This document shows positions 41,501 to 55,700 of a stretch of DNA of 64,000 bases, in pieces. How positions within the stretch are numbered: position 1 is the first letter of the stretch; each line of letters begins with the position of its first letter. Below the pieces are notes generated by a model, which saw only the letters and a program-made list of their open reading frames with translations, was not told the origin of the DNA and did not search any database. The translations under genes and the position numbers were made by a program. This DNA is from Burhinus oedicnemus (lineage: Eukaryota > Chordata > Aves > Charadriiformes > Burhinidae). The stretch spans positions 1,927,893 to 1,991,892 of the forward strand of contig VFFE01007878.1 of assembly GCA_008921705.1 (NCBI GenBank), given 5' to 3'.

Positions 41501-43429
41501 TTCAGCACGCTCATGATGGACAAAATACAGAAATAAGTGTAAGTATTCATCCTCCATCTTTTTAATCTGAATGTATTGCAGGCAGAGGAGACCCACCACC
41601 CACCACTTTCCATCCACAGCGCTCAACCTCATTATTTCACCCCTGCACACAACAGGGCACTGGGCAGCTTGTATTTGGTAATCAGAGAAAGCAAATTAGC
41701 AGTTCAGTTCTCATTTTAAATGACGGAGGGACCTCAGTCAGCATTTCTGGTAAGTCACATCCAAGAAATTCATGAGGCAAACTCTCCCAGCTGCCCGCTC
41801 CTCCCCACGCCACCAGAGGTGACCCCACGGCACAGCGGGTGACATGCCAGCTCCTTGCCCCCTGCATCCTGCATCCCAGCGTCTGACGAAGTCCTGAGCA
41901 AGACATTCCCGCACACCTCCGCTGAAAGCCCCCTCCGCCCGTTAATGCTCTGGGCCCGTGGCAACTTGCAATACCTTGTGCAAACTAATAGAAAAATACT
42001 TCCCCCAGAGCACAATCTGTCAGAGGAGAATTCATTTACGACTTGGCTGAACGAGTTTCAGGGCACCGAGGGCTTCCTGGCAGGCAGGAAGAATTATTCA
42101 AAGCCCACTTGATTCCTCCCCCCTGCCCCTCCTTCTGCTTTGCCTATGGTGCCACCAGAAGCTGGAGACACCATTAATAACCAGCCACTTTGCCCTACTT
42201 TTTTTCCCCTAACAGGGTCAAATTCAGCTATGCATGCCACGTACTGTTCATTTCGGAAGGTCTCTAGCAAGCCAGCTGCTCCGCAATTCACTTTCCTCTA
42301 CCACATATACATGAAACTGCACACACTATGTCCCAATACAACAACTTTTAGACAGTCAACACCACTTTGGTCACTATGTAATCGATTTAAATACTTGGAT
42401 TTGATGCACCATTTTCAGAAACTTGGAGGTTTAACATGCTGTCTGTTTAATTACACACACAATCCAGGTTATAAGAGATCTGGAAAAATTTGTTTCGGGA
42501 ATTAGGAAAAAAAAACCCAAACACGAGAAAAATATTTGGCACAGCTCTGTGCCCTAAAGTCCTGAAATATTTATAATACTACTTAACCATAGGAGCTAGT
42601 ACTGCCACCCTCACACATTCAAAAACCATGAGTCAGGCCCTAGAAATAAGGAGTGTTTTTTAATCTCACGATTTTAATGCCAAGATACGCTCTGAGGCTT
42701 CACTGGGTTTTTCAACTTACTTTTCTTGAATCTTCAATGCAACACTGAGGGATTATTCCAATGATTTAAACTGAATCCAAATTTTTATAAAAGCGCATCA
42801 GTGCAAAGGACTGGGAGCTTAACAGCACCCCCCCCCCACCGCTCCCCTCCCAAAAGCTCACAGTCGCTGTGACACTCAAGAACAGCACCAGCAAGAGTCA
42901 CTCTGGGTTCCTCTATCTCAACCAGAGCAATCTTCCCATGGACTTCCCCTTGGAAGGGCTGCTTTAGCAGTATCACTCCAGCATGCAGGAAGACAGTAAA
43001 AGATGTCAAAGACAGCTACGGGTGGTCCTGAGTAACGTCCAGCTGGGGTTATTGGTGAGGATCTCAAAGCATTTCCTCCTCCTTATGGGATGACTGGCAA
43101 AACAAACTCAGCTCTGTTGTACTGCAGTGTGGCCCCTCTGATGACTTATATTTTGGCTTCATTTTAGTTCAAGCCTTTCAACAACAACTCAACCTTTACT
43201 CTTCCTCCCAGTGTGAAGAAAAGGGATGGGGGTGGCCTAAGTGGTATCTTATGGGTGATTTTTAACCAATAGTTTGCTTTTACACTGCATTTATTGCTGA
43301 ACAGACATCAACCCAAAGTAGTTGGTACGTTCTTTACAAAGCTGTTTAGCCCTATCGCGTTGTAACACCTCACGGGCAAGTGAAACCTAATCCCTCCGTG
43401 CTCTCCTGAATCAGAACGGCCTGAAGTGG

Positions 43430-43457
43430 CTGAAGGAGGAGAGCTGAAGGAGGAGAC
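43430..43457. repeat. 14-bp tandem duplication
   Basis: CTGAAGGAGGAGAG (43430-43443) is followed by CTGAAGGAGGAGAC (43444-43457), with one mismatch. It is a minor intronic duplication. Confidence 0.85.
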
Positions 43458-44130
43458 CTGCTACCCTTGCCATGAAGCTGGGAGAGCGGCAGGGATCTTG
43501 TGGCAGGCTCTGAAAGATAGTCCCACGCATGGGGTGGCAAGAAACTGAAATACGTAGTTCAGCCTACATGCCAAGGGTGGTTGTGCGTCTGTCAGGAGAC
43601 AAAGCCAGAAGCCACCTCTAGCCCCATCTCACCACCTCCCATTAACACCAGCTACAGAATTTTCCCCAAAGAAGTCAGTAGTGCTTTTTGGGCTGGCAAC
43701 CCAAAGCATGCACGTGTTGCTGACGGCATCCGTGCTTGTTCAAGAATCCAGTGGTACCCAAGTGCTCTCTGCTGCTTAAAAGAAAAGCTTGTTTCCCGAT
43801 GCTGAAGCATTTCCTGCAACCGTACCAATAAAGCAAAAGCTGCCATGCAGCCTTGCTTTTCTGATTAAACAGAAACCCAGCGCTGGGCACAGCAAAGCCA
43901 GGACATACTGCAGTCTGGCAAGGACTTGCATGGTAAGGAAAAACTGGAAGGAAAAGGATGGTTACAGATTTACAATGCAGTACTTATGCAACTCAAAACA
44001 GAGGCAAGATATCCCTATAAATACTTATACCATCTGGTATACAGAGTCCAAAGCTTTCATCATTTGTCATTTGGAGCTTTCTGAAAAATATCCTATATAT
44101 TTGATTTTAATAGTTTTGTGCGGTTTCATA

Positions 44131-44193
44131 GTTTGGGTTGGGGGTTTTTTTGTTTGTTTGTTTTATTGTTTTTGGGTTGGTGGGGGTTTTTTT
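44131..44193. repeat. GT-rich low-complexity tract
   Basis: Almost entirely G and T, with GTTTGTTTG words and G4-5 runs, in intron 2. Confidence 0.9.
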
Positions 44194-46320
44194 GATACCT
44201 AGCTCTTACTATTCCCTTCATTCCTATCCCATCATGCACTTTTCTAAACCCTGTTAATGCCACAAATAATAACGGCTTCTGAACACCACCTCTCTTAAAT
44301 GATAACTAGCAGCAAAAACACCTGGTAGACTTATTTCAGCAGTAAGACACATGTCCTTAGGCTAAGGAAAGCAAGGGGAAAAATTGAAGGCAGTACAAAT
44401 CGTGCTCTTGCAAGACTACCTTACTCTCTATGCTAAAAGAAAAACAGGTAACAAATTGAAAGACTCAAACCTATTTGGCAGAAACTCAAAAAATGGCACT
44501 AGAAAACCAACTCTGATTCAATTTGAGTGGTTAGCAACCTTAAAATGCTGAAGTGAGGTATTTCCTAACTCATAATGCCCATTGTTATGCATCACGTTTC
44601 CCAGAATTGATACTAATATTACATAAATGCAATTGCATCTAGGTCTAAACTATTTGCATGCCACCCCTCTCCAGTGTACACTTCCCCTGAAGCAGAGCAG
44701 TTACACGTTCCACAAAGCCCATCTTTATCCCCTTATTCTGGATAACACTTTTCTTCACAAGGGATCCCCTCTTGTGAGGTCTCACCTCTCCCCCATATTC
44801 AGCTCCACACACATTTCCCACCCCCCCCACGTCATACAGGAGTTTCTTTCAAGGGAAAGAGTCCATGCTGTAGGATAAAAGCTGACTTGTACTATGTAAT
44901 CATCACCAGGGCAAAGCAGGACAGAAGAATCTCTACAAAACCTCATTTGGTACCCTGGGGATACGTTCTTCGCTGAAGAGAGCAACAGAAGTCAGAGAGC
45001 AGGAATGGGGTAACTACCAAGCTAACCGAACAGGCGTAGATTAGGATATGCAATAAGACCAAGTACAGAGCTGCGCACACAGTGAGCCAGAGACAGAGGA
45101 GGCATTCGGAGTTACCAGAAGCACTCAAGGCAAGCCATCCTGTTGATGAGGTCAAGAACCAGTTGATGTCAATGGCTACAGCATCCAAAATCGTGTACCT
45201 TATACCCATCTGTCTCCATCACCATGCCAAAAGCATGCCTTACATCTGCAAGGAGGAAGCAGGGGGAAACACACCAGCAGTTTAGCCTTCTCCAACAGCA
45301 GGAGGTTGCAAAGTAAAACATCAACACCGACTGGTTTGCCCTAAATCCTTACTTTGACTGCTGTAATCAGAGTTTCCTGTGAGCAATTTCCAGTTATTTA
45401 ATCCCACACCAACCAGGACAGAGTTATAAACCGATCTGGGCTGTCAACTGCAACAGCAGCAGTTTTCATCAGGTCAGGTATCAAAACAAATTAATGTCAT
45501 TTGAAGTTTTAATAATCAGCAGTTTCTACGTTTTAAAGTTCAAGTGTAGATGTGTCAATGGAAGAAAATACTCTCACAGAGGAGCCACTCGACCAGCCAG
45601 GGAGTATCACGTTCCCTCTGACATAAGGGGGATGGCGATATTTTTATCCAGAGAGATATTGCAAGAATTCAAGTCTCCAAGATTTAAGTGCACACCTCAA
45701 GAAAACCATCTTCAGGCTTTCACAGTGAAAGCAAATTGCATTTCTAGACATACACACAAAATTTATTGCTTCAGTCAGAAAACCTACTTACCTACACTTT
45801 GTTCATAAGCTCAATTATTTTTGTCAGTAGTTCAGAAGAGACAGTTTTACAAGACTACCCAAAACCTGACCTGCTCCGAGGTACTGATCTCTAGCTTAAG
45901 AGTGCAATAACTGCATACTGCAAAGAGAGATAAGGGGACAGAGCATCTCTGCAGCATTTCCAGAGCGAGGGATAGTGAAACACCACCGCATACCTAATAC
46001 GCAAAGACTCCTCTCATCCCCAAATGCTACTAAATCACTTGATTTAGCCCTATAGCTTTAGTGATGGAGATTGACTGGCTGGTCAAAGGTCTGTTTCTAA
46101 CCTAGCTCTCAGGATGTCATACAAATATCTCTGCTAGCTGGTTTTCTTATGGCTAATGCCTCTGAGAGAAAATAGAAAGTTGGCTGGGAAAGGTCAATTG
46201 TCTCCTCCAAGCAAGTCAGTATTTCTTTCCTTCCGGTAACAACAGTCTGAAGACCCAACACCGAAGGGTGCTAAACAGCAACGCACATCAACATAGGCTG
46301 AGCCTTAAGCAAGAGTCATC

Positions 46321-46362
46321 TTTATGCCTAAAATTACAGACAACTTTATGCCTAAAATTACA
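46321..46362. repeat. 24-bp direct duplication (1.75 copies)
   Basis: TTTATGCCTAAAATTACAGA plus CAAC at 46321-46344 is followed at once by its first 18 bases (46345-46362). The copies are identical, which suggests a recent slippage or tandem duplication event in intron 2. Confidence 0.9.
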
Positions 46363-48892
46363 CTTTTGCTCAAGTGTTTTTGCAGCACCAAGGCTTGGGT
46401 TCTTAGCATTTACAGGACTACGCTCAATCTGCGCAATGGCAAAATAATTTGATTTACAAATTGAATATGCTCTCAAAGGAGAGTCATGTAAGCCCCTGCT
46501 ACGATGTCTTTTGCTGATAGCCAGTTGCCAAAATACGACAGCTGGAAAGTGGAGAGAATAGACTCTATCCATAGCTGACAAAAGCTGTAATTTAATAAGC
46601 TTAATAAGCATTCAGTGGCAGTTTTCACAGCTTAGTACACTGACAGACGTGTCCTAGCAAGTCTGGCTTTGGCAATTCTAGACTGTACAGTCCCCAGGTA
46701 CCTGCCCCCACCATAGCACCAGCAGCTCCAGCTCCCACAGCCAAGCCTGCTGGGCTGAGTGAGCCTCTGCTGCACCAGTCCCACCTACCACCCCTGCTTA
46801 GGGCACTTATGGAGAAAGAGTTTCATCCATGAAACAGGCTTTGAGCTCCGACACGTAGATGCAAGCACAGGTTTTCTTCTGCCAACCTTCTTTGGCCAGT
46901 GATTACCAGTGACAGAGGGGTGGGGGCCAGTTCATGCACAAGAAAAAGGTTAGGCATTACATGAGCTTATTCCCATTTTACTTAACTTCCAATGTCTTGG
47001 GTTCCTCCCCAGCCTCCCTCCCTGTGCCTTAAGAAAAGATTTAAAGAGGACAGAAACTCAGGCTGACAGCTAGGATGCAACGCTGCCTGATCTCCAACCA
47101 CTACTGCTTCCTTTGCTAGGTTGATTGTGTCCCCTGATCACTATCTACATTACATTTGATCGAGCCATGAATCCAGACAATCAGTCCCTTGCAAAGAACT
47201 GGTACACTGTCCCCTAAAGGTTGAATATACTCTGCTTGTCAGAATACGTATTTTGGGGGATGCCTTTTCATTTCTGAATAATTGCTAACAAGCCACCTTA
47301 GACACTAGGCAGAGAATACTCTTACCTGGTCTGGACTCAAAACACTGCGATTTGACAAGGAGCTGCAGAAAGCTGATAGGCAACAAGAAAATTTACTCTA
47401 CCCAAGATGTCTTGATGTTTAAAGCTTTACAAGCCTTCCATTTCCCTATCGGTCTAATAAAAGCAAGCCTGACCCAGCTTCCACAAGCTCTCTGCTTTGT
47501 ACGCTGCCACCGTTTTGTTGTTTGCGTGTCCCCCAGTCCCCCCCTGTCTTGTCCTTTTAAAGGCATTAGGTAAAGAAAAATAGAACAGCACAGAAGGAAT
47601 TGCTTAGGTACATGAGCAAGTTTGAGACAACCCATCTCATTTGCACAATGCCAAGCTAAGTCTAGAACCACAAAGAGAAGAAGTAGAAATCACTGGCAAG
47701 GGACCATCATCCTCACTGCAAAAAAACCCCAACAATTTTGGCCTCACAGGAAAGAAAGAAAAATTTCATTTACTAGCTGCATTGGACTCAGAACTACACC
47801 TGGCTTGTCATGTATAAGATGTACATTAGAAAGAAAAAGCTGTAATAGCAGACGTACCATAAACTTTGAGATTAAGCTGCTCTGTCTGGAAGAGGGAGCA
47901 TTTGCACAGCAAAGCTGCTTTTTTTTTTTTTTTAAGGGTTCTGAATAAAAATGTTCTATAGCTAGAGTTTCAACCAAGGTGATACCATCTTTTTTAATAA
48001 CAAAAACACATTTTTATTTATGTCTGCATTTTCACATTTTAGCATTTTGCCTTTGCTCTACAGAATCCCTTTTTAAAAATCTCAAATGTTCTTTCTGTCA
48101 ATACAACATCATACTTAATGGAGACACTTTGATTATTTTCTCCACAGGTTTAATAAATTCCAGGTGTAAGAATATCTAAAGATGATCCGATCACGTTCAT
48201 AAACACAAAAGCTTAACAAACAGGGAGTTTTACCCTCCTGAAATTGATACACTCTACATTAATCCAGGCTTAGCATCTAAACCACTATTCAAGTCTTCAA
48301 AGAACTATGAATAATTAATACAAAAGAAATGTTTCTGTTGCCTTCCCGTGGTAAGCACTTCACATTGTTCAATCACTTGTTAGAGAAAGAACTAGATACC
48401 ACATTAAGTCATTCCTTAATATAGACCAGGGTAAGCCAAACTTCTTTCATATCCAGTTAACATGCAAACCATTTGACCTTTCCAAAAGGACCACTAAAGA
48501 CCTGGCAAGATCCACTTTTTAGCCTACGGGACTTCACACAAGGCGTTACATTTTACAGGCACAGCTGGCAGCAACTGCGAGAGTTCATACTTGCAAATAC
48601 TTTCACCTATCAGATGCAATTTTCTCTTACTTGTATTTTCACTAAGCTTAACTGTTTAAGCTGAAGTTTCTAAAGCAAGACTAACTCGGAATGAGATAGA
48701 AACTGTAATAATCCATAATAGAAAAATACCATGGACTATTCCAGTTTAAATTTTCTGGCCTACATTAAAAGAAAAAACACCAATCTCTTAAGGAATGCAT
48801 AGCATCGTCCTGTTTTGAGTGGGGAATCAACACTTGGTACATCTTGAAGCTTGATAGTACATAGGCAGAACAGTCACCCAGGTGTGACAGAA

Positions 48893-48928
48893 TTATTAAT
48901 TTTAATTAAGTAATTAATTTTAATTCAG
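48893..48928. repeat. 18-bp AT tandem repeat with TAATTA-type cores
   Basis: TTATTAATTTTAATTAAG (48893-48910) is followed by TAATTAATTTTAATTCAG (48911-48928), matching at 15 of 18 positions. Each copy holds two TTAAT/ATTAA cores of the kind bound by homeodomain proteins, but such words are common in AT-rich introns. Confidence 0.8.
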
Positions 48929-51900
48929 TAAAACACTGAAGCCTACTGTTTTCCCTGTTAAGTAAAAATAAGGGGCTGACAGCAGAAGTCTTCATGCTCT
49001 GTGGCTGCTAACTATACTTCACACCAAAACTACTGAGCATATTCCATTCGTGCAGCACTTACTCATCTGCTTTGAGGGTGAGCATCACAATGCGGTCTTC
49101 AATTTATAACATGCTATTTTGTCCCCCTACTACCCCTCTCCTTGGGTCAGCGTACACAAGAGACCATGTGGTGGGAACTGCACTGGTGTCTCAAAGTGAC
49201 AAAAGACGAAAAGCTACTGTGCGTGGGACACCATCCCGTTAGCTGACAGTGCTGAAAGGTAAGTGATGAATGAAGTAGAGAAATGGAAAAAGAGGGTGGG
49301 AATACTCCTGTGCAGTGTTATGTAAGTCATTTAAATCAGACATTTTACAGCCTGTCCAGTAAGAGTGCCCTTCATTCCCCAACTTGAAACCTTAGGTCTG
49401 TTCTGCAGAAGTGTTTAGTGGCCACAGGCATATGCAGCTGGCTGGTGCTTGACTAGCGCTTAGTCACAGAGTAGAACTGCCCCTCCTCACAGCTGTACCG
49501 AACCTAACAGCATCCACGCTTCGTTTCTCTCTTCCTCTGTTGCATCTTCCTCCTTTTCTCTGAACTTCATCTCCACGTGTATGTAGTTTTAAGCAAGTCA
49601 GAGAGGCTCCTCTTCAGTATAAACATAGCACAAGCTCCTATTCCGTACTATTTTTCCCCCTCTTAAGAAGATGAGGCTGAATTCCCACAGCACAGTACTA
49701 CCAGCATGACCACACTCCTGAAGAAAATCCTTTCAAGAACAGTTCCTGGACAAAAACTTGTCCGAGAAGACCATCATAGTCCTAATCTAAACTGGTATAG
49801 CCCGCAATCACCTACTGACATGCTGACAGCAGTAGCTTGTCTGCATTTAAACCAGGCTAGCGCAGTTAGTGACACTCAAACTCTTACCCATCGGCTCTGT
49901 CTTCACCATCACATCAGAGCAGCAGGACAGTATAAACTCCTTAGTAGAAGCAAGGCTTTAAGTCCACGTGGTAACTGAAGCTACTCGCACCTCAAAGGAC
50001 TCTGTGCCCACAGTTCATAGCTTTTCTTCTTCCACCCACATCAACTCATCTAAGAAAAGATAGTACCTCTCTCCACAAATTGAGCTTGGAGACCTCTTAG
50101 GGAAAGGGAATCTGAACAGATACTTTTGTCATTTTTTTCCCTACTTCTACGACCCTGAAGACTTGAGTCAACAACTCATGTAATACTGGCCTTAGCAGTG
50201 GTCTCCTTTCCTTCTGTCTCTGTGCTTGTGACAGCCACTTAGGGAAGCAAGTGTACTTCTATTTCTCATTTGTTCAATCAAACCTCAGTCTCAATTTTTT
50301 TTTTTTCTTTTTGAACATTGGCAGGAGGAATACCATCACCTTTCCCTTATTTCCACTGCTTTAGGAACAAGAGAGACAGTTTTCTCTCACACTTTCCCTT
50401 ATACTGATAACATATGAAATCTATTCTTAAAAAGTCAAAACAAATGAAAAAAAGCCAACAATGTTATCTCCTGGCTCCATACCAAAACCGAACAAACAAA
50501 CCTTTCAACACCATCTCTCTTCTCACAATGCCTTCTGATAGCCATCGGCCAACGAATAATGAGAAAAACAGTTACACTAAAAATAGCATCTCCAAACGGT
50601 GGGGAAGTCGACAGAAGTTGTCAGGCCTCCAGGGCCAGATACTCGCAAAGAAAACATGCTTAATTTTTTTGCAGTTACTTTTCAATAAACTGTCCTGCTT
50701 TTTGGCCTCTGGAAGGACTGCCAGTTTTGTGTCTGCTCTGAACATCTAATCAGAGTTTATTTTTTCACTACATCTGTCTTTGAGAAGCAGACACTGCAAA
50801 CAAATACTTTAGTTTTTCCATCATGAAATATTTAGCTTGTACTCGTCATACTGTAACTAAACTGTCACTTATAAGGGAAAAAAGAGTTACCAGCATTTTT
50901 TAATGTAAAAAGAATATGTTCACACGTTACATCAGACACCCCTCAGCTACAAGCTCGTTGGTTCCTTTCTCCCCCAGTACAGCCAGGTTTACTTTTGGGG
51001 GAATGACATCAGTAGAGGAACTATTTTAAAATAAGTCTGCTTCCTACTTGGTCTGAGGAGATTGTCTGACAAATAAGGTCACGAACAGACAAGATGCAGA
51101 CACTTTTCTTCCACCTCTTCTCCCCCACGCCCTCCCTTCTTCCCAATCCCACTCCAGTGATGGCCCATCTTGCTTGAAACTGCACAGCAGAACAGACAAG
51201 GGAAGGAAAATAAATGGTGTGAGGAAACATGGCCCTTTTCCCAATTTTCAGCACAAAGAGGTTAAACAGTGGTGGGAAAAGAGGCAATCGGGAAATTACG
51301 TCTGTACCAACTGATGTCTCTTTCCATCTTCAAGTTACACGGAGGAGCTCTCTAAAGGAGGATGTTGCTTTCAGGCAACTATGCAAACTCTGAAGCACTA
51401 ACCAGCACTCTCTGGACTTTCAGAAAAACCACTTGTGCAGCTGGGAGCTTTATAATTGTACATATTCAACTCAGTTCCCAAAGAAAAACCTCTGCTCCTT
51501 CAGGCCTCGGTGCGGAGAGGACACAGAATTTGGCACTGGTAGCTCATTTGTCATTCTCAGTTATTTTTTTCACTAAACCACATCTCGTAAACAGAATTAA
51601 ACAGAACAGAGTAACACTTCTTGCTTTATGGCTTGGCTAATCCCATCCATTTCATAAGCGCTGATAGCTCCTGTGAAACGCAGCACTTACTGCCCTGGGA
51701 GCAGGACGAGCAGGTAAGTGCTGTAACCTCTGCCGGTATCTCTGACCCTGGGCCAGGAAGCTGCAGTAACGGAGCACATCTTCAGCTGTATTTTGTGCAA
51801 ACCATCACAACTCGGTAGCAAATCAAACCAGCACAGCAATGCCAGCAGCTGCCAGTTAGGGCTTAGTTAGTAGCTCTCGGTAGCTTCCAGGATGAAGCAT

Positions 51901-52652
51901 AAAGTTACCAACACAATTATCACCGGCCAGGCCAGCAGTTGTTCTAGTGTTTCTCTCCTATTTCACGTGCCTGCTTGAAAGACCGTTTACCCAGTTCTCT
52001 ACTGCAATAACTAATTTCATACTTACACAAAAGTTGATTTTACTGGAAATGACACATACGGCTTAATAAAATAATTCACACAAACACAAGGGCAAGAGGC
52101 TCAGCCAGACTCTAGTCAATAAAAGCTGACATGCTCTAGGACCATTCAAAGCATCGTTTTCCTTTATTCTCTTCCCATTAACACTGTTTTCACAGAAGTT
52201 AATGACTTTAAAATATCTTGCTTCCAAATATTAAGGCGGCCGAAGGCCAAACCCCTGAATAAGCAAACACTGTGCAAAATCAATCATACATGCTCCATCC
52301 ACATGGACAACTTGCTGGGGAACCATGTATGTACCTGGGCAGGAAGGAAGGGAAGCCAGAGAGCAGAGGAGGCATCTCCTCTGATAGTGACCTCCTGATA
52401 CCAGCATGAAGAATGTCAGTGTGCTCACGTGGGATGAATGTTGAGCAGCTGATGTGCTGCACATGCATCCCCTACTTCATCCCAAGGTGGGCTGCTCTTC
52501 CACCTGCTCCCTGGGTGTACTCCTTGCTGATAGACTCATTATCATGAGCCTTCCATCAGCTATAAGCTTGCAACAACACAGAAAAACATACTTGAAACAG
52601 ATGAAATAATGAAAACTGAAAAACTGCAAAAAGAAGAGCCTGTTTCTAAGGA

Positions 52653-52768
52653 GGGGGTGTTGTTTGTTTGTTCTGGGTTTTTCATTTTTTGTTTGTTTGT
52701 TTTTTGGGTTTTTTTTTGTTTTTTTGTTTTGTTGTTTTGTTTTTGTTTTTGGGGGGGTTTTTTTGTTT
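52653..52768. repeat. Long GT-rich low-complexity tract
   Basis: About 115 bases consist almost only of G and T: GTTT/GTTTT repeats with G3 and G7 runs. It produces artefactual Phe/Leu/Val-rich frames on the plus strand and Lys/Asn/Pro-rich frames on the minus strand. Confidence 0.95.
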
Positions 52769-55700
52769 AAGAGGCAAAGTGACCACTGAAGCAAGAAGCA
52801 GGTTGAGGCCGCGGGGGACACACACTGAAAGAAGTTGCAGTAGAAAAACAGTCAGGCCAAGGATTTCAAGATGACCGTATTCTATTTAATACTTAAAGGA
52901 GGAGAAAGACAAATAGCAAAACATCTTCTGAAGGAAGAGTTGCCATCAGGATTGAACAAAAAAGTAGCTTTTAAATACAAGAAAACGTCCTATGTATTCG
53001 CATTAGGTGGGAGGGTATGTATTGCACGTAGGCTACATGACTGTTCAAACTCTAGTTTCACTTCAGTATTTCCTTGTTTCTAGTGGTAAACAGTGCCATA
53101 AAAACAGAGACCAGCACTGTTTAGAGACTGCACCACAAAATTTTTGATAGGCTACAAACATTTCAAGCATACATTTGGAACAAATATCTAAACCTCTCAC
53201 AGGTCATCACAACACAATGAATACATCATCAATACCAAACACTATTTATTTCAATCTGCAGAGGACAGCAGTTTTGACAATTCTAATGCTACAATCATGC
53301 TTACTGGGCTTACTCTGGTTGCGTGAATTAAGCATTGGGAACTAACCAACTCCCAAAAAAGTAAAGCAAATATATTGTTAATTCAAACTCTAGAGAAGTG
53401 TGTATTGTTTTAAAAGCCACCATGTTGCATGTAAACAACATTGACCATGTTGTAGATATCATTAACCCCAAATTCTGTAAACATAACAATTAGCGTTCCC
53501 AAAAGCCACTCCAGGAATCCTGCCTAGCAGTGCGTTTGGATTACTTTATCTCCGAAACTGCATTTCTTTATTCTAATTCAGCAGAAGAAACAGACTCTTG
53601 CACAAACAAATTTAGAAGGCAAAGATCTACTGAGTGTAGACCAATGCTATTCCCAAACTGGACATATCCCTAGCGTCAGCAGGATTTATCCAAGACCACA
53701 GTTCTACATGGATATCAGCAATAGCAGATCCCTTATTATTGGCAATCATGATTAAAAACAAAATAACTCAGCTGCAACTATTTTCGTCCAATAGACTTTC
53801 TTTTTTGACCCAGCTGGTGTTTAGCAGAACATCCTGCAACTTGGAAATAAATTTTCTTTGGAAACAATTGAGAAACAAGGGAAACCCATGATGTCATTCC
53901 TGTGGTGCAGGCAACACTCAACAGTGTTGGGACAACGCCTCCCAAATCTACCAGGTGGAGATGAAGATACCTGTTAAGTAGCTGCCTTTTCAGTGGTCTG
54001 TGTTGATTCAGAAGCAATCAGTTCATTCGTATGAAGACAATCGCATTATGCCAAACATCATTTCACATGACTACATATATTATAGACATTAAGCTTTTTC
54101 TTCCACAGGGAAAAAGTCTGAATCTTAGTAATCTCCTACAATCACTACTTTACAGCTGCCAGAACATAATTAACCTCGCCTCTCAGTAATTTGGTCTTAT
54201 CTGCTCTAGCTTTCCATTTTTCAGTTTTGCATCACAACATAGGTCTTGAAGGAATAAGAACTGCTGCTTCTTTAATTAATGTGAAATGCCACGAGGAAAA
54301 AGTAGGAACAGCAACTCAGAATAATCTAAGTTTGCATACCTCGACTCCAGTAACTTCTGCCTTCTTCGCTGCAGGCTAACTCGTCACAGTTTGCAATCTC
54401 TCGTTATGTAAGTATCACTACAGAATAAACTACCTGGAAGCCCAACAGTACAGTTCTACGTGGTGGCCCAAGCCACTTTAACACTTGGCTGTTAATAAAA
54501 GATGTAGAACCTACCACCTCAGGCCACCCTTTATTCCTGGTTGAAGGGTAAAGATCAAATCGTTTTACTTTCAGAGCAGCTTCCTTCCCGCTGACCCCTC
54601 TTTCGTGAGAGCCATACCCCCCACCAGACTCCCACCACCTCTCCCACCCCAAATCAACTTCCCAGTGTGAAATTCCCGACCTGTGCAACGGCACTCTGCA
54701 GGGCTCAGCCAGGCGCCTCTGCAAGGTAAGGAGGAGGACTGCGAAAAGCCAAACCACTGAGGTCCAGCCAGATATGGGTATACGTAATAAGTACTGCACG
54801 CATTGTTATTGTAGTGATTTATGCCACTAACCACACGGCTTTATCCCCAACGTCACATATGTTACTTACCATGAGACGTGTACAGCTGTGTAACTCCACA
54901 TAGCAACTTTAAAGCACCAAGAGAGCTATATTAAGTAACTGACATAACCCTGCAATAACTGTTGCTATTAGTTATGATGCTGCAACTAGTCTACAATATA
55001 CTAGCTTATGAGAAATCAAATGTTACTGCTACCCCTGCATTAATGTTAACCTGTTACACCTTAGCTAACATTAAAAATTTCAACTGAAGAACACAAAACA
55101 GGCTCGTTTTACCTTGCATAAGCAACAAGGAATACACCCATTTAAACTCCATCCTGTACAAAGCCAAATGACTTACTAAAAGCTTTCTCCAAGGAACCAT
55201 ATGAGATCTTAATTTGTTCAAATCATTCGTAAAAAGAGATTAGCTTTTCAGATAAACAGCTTTAGAAACCAGTGTGTTTTCTGTGCTTCGTAAACTGTAC
55301 TTTATTTGAACTTAATTTCAAGGAGTTTAATTTGAAGCAGGAAATTAGCCCTCAGCAGAGCAGCCAGATTCATCCTCAGCATCTAGAGGACAAATTAAAA
55401 ACAAAAGAAAACCAAAGAAGTCCTCCTTGCCAAAGAACATAATTCTGCTGTCTCATTACTGTTTTGCTAAAATAATTCAATTAGCAGTCTTCGGATACAG
55501 GAAGGCATTTATGCTTCATCAGGAAAAGAAGGGCTGGGGGAGGGGGGTGAATGGTACGCGCTGTTCTAGCATACCAGGAACGTGGTGTTGAATTCTTCCA
55601 GCTATCGGGCCAAAGCTGGATTGGCATACTAGCACGTTTTTGATCCAAAGGAGGGGAAAAAAAAAAAAAAAGCACAGCAGGCAGTCTAATATTTGCATAC

